From the NCBI GenBank assembly GCA_024036415.1, contig JAMWET010001356.1, positions 213,501 through 277,500 on the forward strand: 64,000 bases of DNA, written 5' to 3'. The translations under genes were made by a program, and so were the position numbers. Positions within the stretch are counted from its first letter, which is position 1, and each line of letters begins with the position of its first letter. The notes beneath the pieces were generated by a model. The model did no database searches, was not told where the DNA came from, and saw nothing but the letters and a program-made list of their open reading frames with translations. Positions 23,304 to 34,098 of this stretch are shown piece by piece. This DNA comes from Prochilodus magdalenae (Eukaryota > Chordata > Actinopteri > Characiformes > Prochilodontidae).

Positions 23304-23705
23304 GTATTCCATACATTTGTTAGTGGAAGGACACCTTAAAGCACATTCTGGTAATACTTTTAAAAGATTAAATGATTTTGTAAAGACTGAGAATCTTGCA
23401 GGGCCGGTATTTGCAACACTCCAACAATATTCCTTTTGAGATTATTTCCAATCATGTTTCTGATGTCAATTTACAATAGGTTAAACTGAACAATGTAGCT
23501 GAAACAAAAGCAGCTTTTGGACACAGCTTACCCTGTGTGTGCAGAAACCCACCGCCTCCCCAATATAGATGCTGCAGAGTGTGACCATGGTTAAGTGAAA
23601 ACCATGTCCATTCAAAGGTAGTTTGTTACAGTTTTAGCTCTATAGTTATTGAAAAACATCAGATTTTATATATCAATATTTTATATTGATAAATAATATA
23701 AAAAC

Positions 23706-25043
23706 AACAAACAGTTCTCCCACTTAGAAATCATGGAGGGGTCTGAAATTTTCATCTTAGGTGCATGTCCACTGTGAGAAACATAATCTAAAAAAAAATC
23801 CGGAAATCACAATGTATGATTTTTTTATAATTTATTTGTGTGTTACTGCTGCAAATAAGTATTTGAACACCTGTGAAAATCAATGTTAATATTTGGTACA
23901 GTAGCCTTTGTTTGCAATTACAGAGGTCAAATGATTCCCGTATTTTTTCACCAGGTGTGCACACACTGCAGCAGGGATTTTGGCCCATTCCTCCACACAG
24001 ATCTTCTCCAGATCAGCCAGGTTTCTGGGCTGTTGCTGAGAAACACTGAGTTTCACTCCAAAGATTTTCTGTAGGATTTAGGTCTGGAGACTGGCTAGGC
24101 CGCTCCAGAACCTTGATATGCTTCTTACAGAGCCACTCCTTGGTTATCCTGGCTGTGTGCTTTGGGTCATTGTCATGTTGGAAGACCCAGCCAAGACCCA
24201 TCTTCAATGCTCTACTTGAGGGAATGAGGTTGTTCCCCAAAATCTCGCAATACATGGCCCCGGTCATCCTCTCCTTAATACAGTGCAGTCGTCCTGTCCC
24301 ATGTGCAGAAAAACACCCCCAAAGCATGATGCTTCCACCCCCATGCTTCACAGTAGAGATGGTGTTTTTGGGATGGTACTCATCATTCTTCCTCCTCCAA
24401 ACACGGCGAGTGGAATTAAGACCATCTGACCACAGAACTTTCTCCCATGACTCCTCTGGATCATCCAAATAGTCATGGGCAAACTTAAGCTGAGCCTGGA
24501 CGTGTGCTGATTTAAGCAGGGGAACCTTCCGTGCCATGCATGACTTTAAACTATGACGTCTTAGTGTATTACCCACAGTAACCTTGGAAACAGTGGTGCC
24601 AGCTCTCTTCAGGTCATTGACCAGCTCCTCCCGTGTAGTTCTGGGCTGATTCCTCACCTTTCTTAGGATCATTGATACGCCATGAGGTGAGATTTTGCAT
24701 GGAGCCCCAGTCCGAGGGAGATTGACGGTCATGTTTAGCTTCTTCCATTTCTAATAGTTGCTCCAACAGTTGATCTTTTTTCACCAAGCTGCTTGGCAAT
24801 TGCCCCGTAGCCCTTTCCAGCCTTGTGGAGGTCAACAATTTTGTTGGCGGAACTAACAGGTCTTTGAGGGCCAGAATTTTTGCTGATAGGCAGGTGTTCA
24901 AATACTTATTTGCAGTAGTAAGATACAAATAAATTATTAAAAAATCATACATTGTGATTTCCAGGTTTTTTTTTTAGATTATGTCTCTCACAGTGGATAT
25001 ACTTTCTAAGTGGGAGAACTTGCAAAGTCGCAGGGTATTCAAA
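23706..25043 (-). mobile_element. Tc1 transposon, nearly full length, internally deleted
   Basis: The inverted repeats are recognisable at both ends: GTTCTCCCACTTAGAAATCA at 23713 against CTAAGTGGGAGAAC at 25006. Inside each lies CACTGTGAGA-AACATAATCT and the phrase AAATAAGTATTTGAACACCT (about 23854 and, inverted, 24892). The transposase occupies the middle on the - strand. The region near 24840 jumps from the N-terminal coding sequence to the 5' untranslated part, so a few hundred bases are missing. It is the same subfamily as the inner element at 8673-9688. Confidence 0.85.
23890..24850 (-). pseudogene. Tc1 transposase pseudogene
   Basis: The longest open frame (24732-24013) encodes 239 residues. 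It starts in the N-terminal DNA-binding region ([18 protein letters not shown]) and includes the catalytic landmarks [17 protein letters not shown] and [11 protein letters not shown], so all three acidic residues of the DDE triad are present. The frame breaks just after LWSE (about 24050). The last ~65 residues continue in another frame towards 23890, and the first ~40 residues are in another frame upstream. It encodes no functional enzyme, but it is a well-preserved copy and so relatively young. Confidence 0.85.
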
Positions 25044-27036
25044 CATCTCATTGGTCTTTTGTACACACTAAACATAGAATATTCAAAAAATTTAAGTACA
25101 CATTTGGAATTGTCCAGAAAGTGTTCCTACATCTTGGAAATACACATCAGAGGGTTGTCATTTTTTGTTTGTTTGTTTTTTAAATGTTTAAATGTTTCGT
25201 TGTTCATATGCGTCTCTGCTTGCTGCATAAAGGATTTTCTGTATGGGAAATTAACAACCTTAAAACATGTTTGTGTTATTCATTTAAGTAACCCATTTAA
25301 ATTGAATTCTTTCCAATTTATGTCAAGACAACTAAAATCTGGTTTTGTTTCACTTGAAACATTTAGGTTCAGTATTATTTGACTTCTTGTTTGTTCTTGC
25401 CTGCTGCAGGTTTTGTATTATAGTGTTATTGTTTTTGTATTTACCAGCTACTTGTTTGAATATTCATACTTCTCACTCTGCTTTGAAAACTCTATGTTCG
25501 GATTTACTGTTTTTGTGACCTACTAATACACTGCCAGATTGATTAAATGCAGTGTGGCAGTTGAAACCTGTTGAATAATGCTGCTACAAAAACTTAAGTA
25601 ATTCTTCACCTTAAAGCAGCTGTCATATGCCTGTTTGGTGATGTTTTATCACTGTTGAATGCTGAAAGCATTATATTTTTGACATGTGTAAATAAAATGC
25701 TTTTGTCAAAAATTGTTTACTTTTCAGTATTAACTTCCTGGCTGCTGGTTTGAGATTTTACTTTAATATCAACATAATTATTCAATTTTAGACGTGAAAT
25801 ATAGTGGTGATACTAAACGACCTAAGAGAGAATGTGTAGTAGGATTAAATGTCAGATTTTATAAATGTGGTGTATGTAAACTTCACGTGACTTTTGAATG
25901 TAAGTAATTTACAGTTCAAAATGTCAATAGTTTGTCCTCTCTCTCCCAAAATCTAATAATTGAGATTTGTGCCACTGCAACACACCAGTGCCAAATATCT
26001 CATGTTAGAGCAGGCCGTTTCATGTATTATTGCTTAAAGGTGCTTAAAGGTTACAGCTAAAAAGTTTAGTGTACCATTCTATCAGCAAATGCATTCTTTG
26101 GGCACATAACGTCACTGAACCTCGACTTGACCACCTGCAGCAACCCAAGATCATATCTAAATCCGGGTGATGACCTTTTTTTGGCCAGGCAGTGTATATT
26201 CTGTGTTTTAACAGTGTGACTTAAACAGATATAAATTATTGTCACTGTTTTTGGTTTTCTGACCCTGGCTTTGTTTATTTTCGACTATGTCTTTGGATTA
26301 GTCTTCGTTGTTGTTGGCCTTTTCGCCTGTATGATCTTGTCTTCTCTTTTCTAAATAACCTTTTTAACCTTTCTGCTCTCGTCCCGTTTTGCCCAAACAA
26401 TTATAGTACAAGAATATACTGACAATGCATTTTGTAGCAAGTTTGTATTCAGCCCAGATCCAAATATCTGAATTCCAAAATTAAGAACTTAATACTCGTC
26501 CAACATAAACACAAATTTGGACTTCAAAAACACTAGACATTAGAAATTAGAAAATGTAGTACATCAATATATTTTTATTATGCTTTTTTAAAAAGCATTT
26601 TTCTATTTTATTATTATTGTTCTATTTTCATTGATAAAGGTACAAATATATACTGTTTTCATGTGTACTCTTTTTAGGTACACAATTAGACTTCAAAGAG
26701 AATGGTCATGCTTTTAAGGGGACATTTACATGGTTTGAACAAAAATGGACCTTAAAAAAGGATCTGTCTTGAAACGTGCATGCTGATGGTGAGCTCTAAC
26801 AATGACTTTTCGATGTCTGCAGGGTCCTGCTGATGCTTCTGTAATGATATTCTATCATTTGAAAATGCTAGCTACAACCACTAGGGGTCACTAGGCAATT
26901 GAGATAGAGGCGCATGTGCAGCTACAAGGGGGAAAATGATATTTTGGAAGAAGGAGCTGGTTCAGGATATGCTCTTAAGCAGGATTGTTCATGTTTTCCT
27001 GCTAATAAAAAAGGAATATGAACAAAACACCCGTCA
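25044..27036. other. Intergenic DNA, no gene seen
   Basis: AT-rich sequence without recognisable exons. AATAAA at about 25690 follows a 3'-UTR-like stretch. About 26225-26400 is pyrimidine-rich and resembles the solo LTR at 21.2 kb in style (TTGGTTTTCTGACC, CTTGTCTTCTC), but I could not define ends or a duplication. Confidence 0.5.
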
Positions 27037-27279
27037 ATGTACACGAAGATTTTTGTAAGAGGAGGAAATGAAGATTTACCTGCTGGGGGAGCTTCTTGCT
27101 ATTTGTTGGGACTAACCTATGCTATCGATCTGAGATACCCCAAGAATCTCAAATACAATTTTGAGATTTTCCAAAAAGTACTACTGGAGCTGGATTCTGG
27201 AAACCTGTCAACCAAAGTTCAAAGATTTAAGAACTACCTGTGTATGCAGTTTCCAAGTATCATACCATTGGCAATGTAA
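27037..27279 (+). pseudogene. C-terminal fragment of a teleost SAMD3-like family protein
   Basis: An 80-codon open frame with the pattern ...[20 protein letters not shown] followed by [13 protein letters not shown] and a final KVQRFKNYL. This resembles the conserved C-terminus of a large teleost family annotated as sterile alpha motif domain-containing protein 3-like. The stop is followed by AATAAA signals near 27321 and 27340, as at the true 3' end of a transcript. No upstream exon, SAM domain or longer frame was found, so it is either the last exon of an unrecognised gene or, more likely, a truncated copy. Family assignment is from memory of the motif. Confidence 0.4.
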
Positions 27280-27574
27280 TCTGTATGTTGTTTTACATCC
27301 TCAAGTAGGACTTTCATGTAAAATAAAATTCTGTTTTCAAAATAAAAGCTTTAGTTCTTGGTTTTGTGTGTACAACTAATACAACAAATTGTCAAGTCCT
27401 GACTTAAAATTGCCATTGATGTCAGTGATGCTTAATTAAACATTCAGAACTGAAGATTTGGCACATGGTTTACTTGAAGCTAAATATTTTATTTATTTAT
27501 TTCATGGCAGCTCAAAATGGGCAAAAGAAAGTTTCAGCCAATGACCATGGAAAACATGGACGCCATGCATCTAT

Positions 27575-27653
27575 TATTTTGAGGAAAAGCTCCCTTGAGT
27601 AAGGAAGGAACCTCTAGAGGAACCAGACTCAAGTGCGGAACCCAACCTCCTCA
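27575..27653 (-). repeat. Older partial copy of the LINE 3' region
   Basis: The phrase AGCTCCCTTGAGTAAGGAAG and what follows resembles the sequence at about 27778-27845 inside the adjacent LINE (AACTCCCTTAGTTAGGAAGG). It is therefore a second, more diverged piece of the same family lying directly beside it. Confidence 0.5.
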
Positions 27654-28505
27654 GGTCAAGTCAAGTCAAGATTTATTTATATAGTGCTTTTACATCAGAA
27701 GTTGTCACAAAACAGCTTTACAAAGAATCTGGTGTTCGAGTCCCCAGTGAGCAAGCCGAGGGCGACAGTGGCAAGGAAAAACTCCCTTAGTTAGGAAGGA
27801 AGAAACCTTGAGAGGAAACAAGACTCAAAAGGAGAACCCATCCTTCTCGGGTCAACACCAGAAACAAGACAGCACAAGAAAAGAGTGTATAATGTTTGTA
27901 GGGTAGAATAATACATGTCTGATTAGTCTGTAGTTATGTCGCTGGGTCATAAGATGGGTCAGGAGGACACATGCCAAGCTTCCAACGTGCAGGACAGCCA
28001 AAAGCTCTGTGGTGGTTAATGGCATCAGTGGCTCCCAGACAGAGCAGATGTAGCAACAGCATCAGGCAACACAGGATAGGCAGCAGTTCACCTCAGACAA
28101 AGAGAACAGACAGACTGTTAGCTCTGACAGAAGACCTGAACATACTATATGGTGTTAACAGAGTACAGCAGTGACTCCGGCAGGCCTGGGTATTACAGCA
28201 TAACTAAAAGGGAGAGCCAGAAGGTCACACAGACATGAGGGCTCCCTGAGAAGTTAGTGCCTCTCTGCTCCACCGTCAACAAACCTGAGTAAACACGAAG
28301 AGCAGCGGGACGACAGCACCAACACTCCCAGCTTACCAAACACTCTCTGTCAGTGGACACCTAGACCTGCACCATTTATCTATCTGAAAGAAAAGACTAA
28401 TTACCAAAAGCTTGACTAAACAGGTAGGTTTTAAGCCTGGATTTAAAGGTTGAGGTTGTGTCTGAGTCCCGAACACTGACAGGTAGGTTATTCCAAATCG
28501 AGGGG

Positions 28506-30387
28506 CAGGGGCGGATCTAGAAAAATATTTATGGGGTCGCGAAAAGGGGGCAGGAATTTTTAAAGGGGTGGCAACATATGGCGGATGTGTAAATACTGTA
28601 TACTGAATTTATTTCAACACAGTTGTCACAGTTTGATGAGAAAAAGTAGGTACACACTACAAGAGGGCACAGGCTGCCATTTACTAACTCATATAGACAA
28701 ACCTAATCTCATGCAATCAATGTCTTGCATCATGTGAAACATTTTGTAAGAGTCGTTAGGAATCAGTGGCCATACAATGTGATCTCACTTAATAGGAGAT
28801 AGAAGTACGGTAACACTGCTGTAGGTGGGCATTATCAAAGGAAAGACATTAAAGTAAGACAAAGGTGATGAGTGGCAGATATATGAGAGGAAAAGCCAAA
28901 CGTTTTAGACTGTATCAGAGTGGCAGTGTTGCAGGCAGCATTTGTACAAGAAGAAACTATCCAAAGAAAAACTTACCCATGAAAATCTATGGACTGAGCT
29001 GTACTAAGCGAGAAAAAGTACACTGTGGAAAAAAAATAGTAATGGAACTCAGACAAGGTCCTCTACATCCTTTTTATTGTTTTCTTGTCCTCGGTCCATG
29101 CAAACATTGCATTTACATGGCCTTCAGATCTGGCATGAGAACAGAAACCACTGTCTTCCATTGTAGCCTTTTTCCAGCTACGATAACCCTCGAATTAGGT
29201 GAAAACAGTCCTTGGAGCATCAGGGAGGGAAAATGTGTACAAGCAAAACAGTAAGCTGCATCTTTCAATTGCGAGTATTCTAACCAGGGATGAGATTTGT
29301 ACCAGTCGCTGCGGAAGCTTTTTCTGGTTCCTCCCTGGAGGGTCTTAGGAAAACCCCCTCACACTGATAACATACATTGTACACGAAATATTAAAACTCT
29401 GTCCCCATCTCATCACGCTTTCATACTTACAAGCTTTCCCAATTATTCATATTTAAGCAAACATTCATATTTATATTTAACTGAAGAAGTCAATGCAATG
29501 TCTGTTAAATATACCTTATAGCAAAACGTCTGTTTTTTGTCTGTCATTTGTTGTTCTTATTCATATGTAACTTGGTATACTATGCAGCAACAATTGCCAT
29601 ACCCTGTAGACCAGCTCGACTGGGGATCGTTGGTGATGGCTCAGGCACTCTTCTTTTCCTTTCACTGTCTGAGTTATCTTGTCTCCCGCTTTCTCCCTCC
29701 TCATCTTGGTGATGCTCTCCCTCCTCCATATCTTCACCGCTGTGGTGTTCTCCCACCTCTCCTGTCCCTGGTTGCCTTGGCCTTGTATTCTATCACTGTC
29801 ATGTCTCTTTTGCCCTTCTTTTTCTCCTTCCACCCTGTCTTCCTTTTCTCTCTCTCCTTCCACCCCTTTTCTCTTTCTCTCTCTGTAACTTTGCAATGTT
29901 TTCCTTGAGGTTGAATAAATATTAGCTTAGCTACTTTACACAGAACTAGCGTCGGAGTATAGCTACATGTATAGCTGGCGAAATAACGTTCTTCAACCTG
30001 ATTTTTATCATCTCAAAATTAGCATCGCAACTATACCAGCATTGTGCTTTCATTATTTATTTCTTGATAGATAGTTAATCCGTTTTTAACCTCTTTCCTC
30101 CCATGTCTCCTTTCCTCGCAATGTGTCCTGGTGTGTCCTGGCTCCCTCGTTTCACGCCCCTTTTGCGTTTGTTTTCCAAGCAAATCAGTCTCTTGTGGCT
30201 CTGACGTTATCTTGTGCTACGTTCACTGCAGTCAAACATTAGAGATTTGCGGTCGTAAATGTCAAATTGGCCATAGCTTTTCTTTTGATTTGTTGCTGCC
30301 AACTGGGGGGGCAGCAGGGGTGGCAAGTCTTTCTTTTAGGGTGGCATTTGCAACCCTATGCCACCCCGGTAGATCCGCCCATGGCTG
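28506..30387. mobile_element. Non-autonomous DNA transposon with short inverted ends
   Basis: The left end CAGGGGCGGATCTAG (28506-28520) and right end GTAGATCCGCCCATGGCTG (30369-30387) share inverted GGGCGGATCTA cores. It splits a LINE, which proves insertion. Only GGGG is shared by the immediate flanks, so the target duplication length is unclear and a hAT assignment (CAG...CTG ends) is tentative. The open frames inside (28865-29254, 29537-29908) show no transposase motifs; the second is pyrimidine-biased. It is a 1.9-kb element that would need a transposase from elsewhere. Confidence 0.6.
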
Positions 30388-30434
30388 GGGGCCTTGTATG
30401 AAAAGGCTGTGCCCCTTAATGTAACTCTGATTTT

Positions 30435-31841
30435 TTACTCAATACGGAATTTAACTGGTAACCAGTATAAGTTAGATAAGACTGGGCTGATGTGATCAAA
30501 CTTTCTAGTTCTTGTAAGAACCCTGGCTGCAGCGTTTTGGACTAACTGAAGTTTGTTAAGGCTTTTGCTGGAACAACCAGAAAGCAGGGCATTACAGTAA
30601 TTCAGCCTTGAAGTACTAAAGACGTGAACTAGTTTTTCTGCGTCCTGTAGGGACAGCGCATTTCTTAATTTCGCAATATTGCGCAGATGTAGGAAAGCTA
30701 TTCTATTGATATTATCAATATGCTCATCGAAGGCCAGACCAGGATAGATCGTGACACCAAGACTTTTTACAGAGAGCTCGGTTCTAACACTTTTGAGACA
30801 GAGAAGAAGAACTTCTGTTTTGTCCGAGTTCAATAGGAGGAAGTTACTGGACATCCAGTATTTTATGTCTCTAACACAGTCCTCTATCTTATTAAGGTAA
30901 AGTGTATTATCTGGTATAGCTGAGATATACAGTGGTGTGTCATCGGCATAGCAGTGGAAGTTTATGTTATGGTTTCTGATTATGGTACAGAGTGGTAGCA
31001 TATATAAGGTAAATAACATGGGTCCTAAGACAGATCCCTGTGGAACACCAAACTTTACTTTTGTGTGAGTGGATGATTGACCGTTTATATTTACAAATTG
31101 ATAGCAGTCGCTTAAGTAAGATCTGAACCATGAAAGAGCTTTTCCTGTTACCCCTACAAGGTTTTCCAGCCTATCTAGTAGGATGGAGTGGTGTATTGTG
31201 TCAAATGCTGCCCTAGGATCCAGTAGGACCAGTAAGGATGAGTTACCTCTGTCAGAGAATATTAAAAGATCGTTTACAATTTTCACCAGTGCTGTCTCGG
31301 TGCTATGATGAGGCCTAAATCTGGACTGGAATTTGTCATGTATGTTGTTCCTGTGCAGATAGGAGCTTAACTATTGTACTACAGCTTTCTCTAAAATCTT
31401 TGATATAAATGGAAGATTTGAAATGGGTCTGTAGTTTGCTAGCTCATAGGGATCAAGATTGGGTTTCTTAATTAAAGCCTTAATTACTGCTAGTTTAAGG
31501 GATTTTGGGACTTAACCAAGGCTTAGAGATTAGTTTATTATAGACAGAAGAGGCTTGGTTATTTCTGGCAGAACTTTCCTCAGTAAACTTGTCGGAACTG
31601 GATCTAGTATGCATGTAGATGATTTTGAGGATGAAATTATTTGAAATAGATCTCTTTGTTGGAGTAGAGAAAAAGAATCCAGCCTTTCAGCAGGAGTTAT
31701 ACTGTGCTCTAGATTGGCATTATGGTGAAAAATAATAATTATATGATTAATAAAAGTTATAAAAATACAAAAGCACAGTTGTAAAGTGTTAGTAGACTTA
31801 GGAGAGGGCGATGGTTTAAAAAGAAGAAGGGGGAAAAACAA
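30435..31841 (-). pseudogene. LINE reverse transcriptase pseudogene
   Basis: The 283-residue open frame (31286-30435) covers the RT palm: VLLDPRAAFDTIHHSILLDR, GVPQGSVLGPMLF, the active-site box CYADDTPLY (Asp codons near 30939-30944), and the C-terminal NYCNALLSGCSSKSLNKLQL. Both catalytic YADD aspartates are intact. The fingers region continues upstream in other frames (31841-31530: KSSTCILDPVPTSLLRKVLP). The frame stops before the usual end of the LINE protein. Best fit is the L2 clade of non-LTR elements. It is not functional as found. Confidence 0.8.
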
Positions 31842-31907
31842 TAATATTGAAAGCGACTCTAAAAGAAAAATGGGTCAATAACAAAACCCCAATATGAAAT
31901 GTTGTAC

Positions 31908-32215
31908 ACTCAGTTTTGTCTCCAGTGGTGTACGCTCAATGACGGGTAAGATCTCCTGGCCAGAGACAACCTAAGGCAGAGTGGCATCAACACTGCATAA
32001 ATAAATGAAACACCATAGACGTTTCAATGTGCTGTAGAAAACCTCTACAGTCTAATACAATAATTACTACTGACATCTAAATTTCCCAGTATGGGCATAA
32101 TTACCAGATGGAAATAGATGTCTCCAGTGGCAGTGGTGTCAGCTCAATGACTGGTAGCATCTGCTGGCCAGAGACAACCTAAGGCAGAGTGACATTGGCA
32201 CTGGCAAAACCAACA
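31908..32215. repeat. Two direct copies of a ~100-bp unit
   Basis: TTTGTCTCCAGTGG...GGCCAGAGACAACCTAAGGC at about 31917-31985 recurs at about 32119-32195 with modest divergence (shared GGCCAGAGACAACCTAAGG core). The second copy runs directly into the minisatellite array. Origin unknown. Confidence 0.7.
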
Positions 32216-32239
32216 GAAGAAAGAAAGAGAGATAAAGAA

Positions 32240-33700
32240 GCCAAAGCAGACTGACAAGACAGAAGCAGCAGATCTGATGGAGGTTAGTGAAGGAGAAGAA
32301 AGAAAGGAGAAAAAGAAGCTGAAGGAGATTGACAGGACTGTCGGAGCAGCTCTGATGGCGGTTAGGGATAGGGAAGAAAGAGGGGGAGATAAAGAAACTG
32401 AAGGAGACTGATAGGACTGAAGGAGCATATCTGATGGAGGTTAGTGATAGAGAAGGAAGACATGCAGAGAAAGAATCTGACGGGGACTGACAGGACTATA
32501 GGATCATATCTGATGGAGGTTAGTGATGGAGAAAAAAGAAATCGAGAGAAAGAAGCGTGATGGAGAAGAAAGAGAAAATGAAAGAAGCTTAAAGCAACTG
32601 ACAGGGCTGAAGGTGCAGATCTGATGTAAGGTACGTGGTGGAGGAGTGTGAGAGGGAGAGAGAGAAGCTAAAGGAGACTGACAGGAGGGAAGAAGCAGAT
32701 CTGATGAAGGTTAGTGATGAAGAAGAAACAGAAGGAGAGGGAAGTGGATTTACAGGGCTAAAGGAGCAGATCTGATGGAGTTAAATGATTGACAAGAACA
32801 AAAGGGAGAGAAAGAAGCTGAAGGAGACTGACAGGACTGAGGGAGCAGATTTAATGGAGGACAGTGATGGAGAAGAAAGAAAGGGAGAGAGAAAAGCTGA
32901 GGGAGATGGACAGGACTGAAGGAGCAGATCTGACTGAGGTTAGTGATGGAGAAGAAAGAGAAGGAGAGAGAGAAGCTGAAGAAGACTGATAGGACTGAAG
33001 GAGCAGGTCTGATGGAGGTTACTAATGGAACAGAAAATAGAGGGAGAGGAAGATGCTAAAGAAGACTGACATGACTGAATTTTCTTTTCCTCTCTTTCCA
33101 CTCTCTCTTTACGAACCTCCATCAGATCTGCTCCTTCAGTCCTGTCCATCTCCCTCATCTTCTCTCTCTCCCTTTCTTTCTGCTCCATCACTAACCTCCA
33201 TCAGATTTGCTCCTTCAGTCCTGTCAGTCTCCTTTAGCTTCTTTCTCTCCTTCTCATTCTACAGTACACTGGTCCTTCTGTCCCGTCAGTTTCCATCATA
33301 TTCTATCTCTCGGTCTCTCTTCTCCATCACTAACCTCCATCAGATGTGCTCCTACAGTTCTGTCAATTTCCTTTAGCTTCTTTCCCTTCCTTTCTTTCTT
33401 CTCCATCACCTACCTCCATCAGATATGCACCTATAGTCCTGTCAGTCTCCTTCAGATTCTTTCTGTCCATCTTTTCTCTCGATCACAAACCTCCATAAGA
33501 GCTCCATTCTCTCCTCTTCATTCTTCTCTATTTCTGATCAGATCTGCTTCTTTTGTCCTGTCAGTCTATTTCAGCTTCTTTTTGTCCCTCTCTTTCTTTT
33601 CAATCACAGATCTCCATCAGGTCAATGTCCTTCAGCTTCTTTCTCTCTCTCTCATTCTTCTCTATCCCTAAAATCCAATATATCTGCTCCTTCAGTCCAT
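32240..33700. repeat. Mirrored ~79-bp minisatellite (large inverted repeat)
   Basis: The left arm (about 32240-33070) has ten units on a purine-rich strand. Each carries an ATCTGATGGAGG core at 32272, 32350, 32429, 32508, 32619, 32699, 32770, 32849, 32928 and 33008, mostly 78-80 bp apart. From about 33085 the same unit appears as its reverse complement (CCTCCATCAGATCTG), with CAGAT cores at 33123, 33202, 33341, 33420 and 33539 and weaker units to about 33700. The strand switch is within about 15-30 bp near 33075. The arms could form a long imperfect hairpin. Open frames in the array are repeat by-products. Confidence 0.85.
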
Positions 33701-33736
33701 CACTCTGACCTTCGCAGAGCTATGGATTGAGGCCTT

Positions 33737-34018
33737 AATGTTCCCAAACCAGAACCCCTGCCTAAAAGCAACATTGTGATGCCTTACATGTTTATTGGGG
33801 ATGATGCTTTCCCTCTACGGATTGACATGCAAATGCCATACTCCCATAGACAGCTGGATCCGGACCAGAGGTTCTATAACTACCACGTCTCAAGAGCTTA
33901 CTGGGTGGTTGAAAATGCTTTTGGCATTTTACCAAACAGGCTCTGGGTCTTCAGAACCACTATCTGTCTGGATCCATATAAGGTGGTGAAGATAACCCTA
34001 GCATCATGTGTATTGTGT
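33737..34018 (+). pseudogene. PIF/Harbinger transposase C-terminal relic
   Basis: The frame begins LNVPKPEPLPKSNIVMPY and continues MFIGDDAFPLRIDMQMPY, then DQRFYNYHVSRAYWVVENAF-GILPNR. This is the HARBI1/Harbinger nuclease signature: the Asp of GDxAFPL and the Glu of VENAFGIL are two of the DDE residues, and both are present. The upstream part is replaced by the minisatellite and the downstream part by a TTAG array. Only about 95 codons of a ~350-codon gene survive, so it is a pseudogene. Confidence 0.8.
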
Positions 34019-34078
<60 letters not shown>

Positions 34079-34098
34079 ATTAGTTAGTTAATTAATTA
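34019..34098. repeat. (TTAG)n tetranucleotide array
   Basis: About 80 bp of GTTA/TTAG repeats with a few substitutions at the right end, directly following the Harbinger relic. Confidence 0.95.

Larger units (their letters stand above)
27654..31850 (-). mobile_element. L2-type LINE, interrupted by a transposon
   Basis: Read on the - strand: RT domain (31841-30435), a 3' untranslated region that breaks off at 30388 and resumes at 28505, and a terminal (CAAGT)n-type tail at 27654-27670 next to TTTATTTATATAGTGCTTTT. The inserted element is 28506-30387. The joined flanks restore a GGGGCCTTGTATGAAAAGGC-like phrase typical of this LINE's 3' region. The 5' part (endonuclease, ORF1) is absent. The right border is approximate. 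Confidence 0.75.

Noticed and set aside
29537..29908. 123-codon Leu/Ser/Pro-rich frame and its antisense partner
   Set aside because: Pyrimidine-biased sequence within the inverted-end transposon, no transposase or domain motif.
32940..33671. Open frames of 83-154 codons in the mirrored minisatellite
   Set aside because: Periodic translations of the ~79-bp repeat. Frames follow the repeat unit and not a gene.
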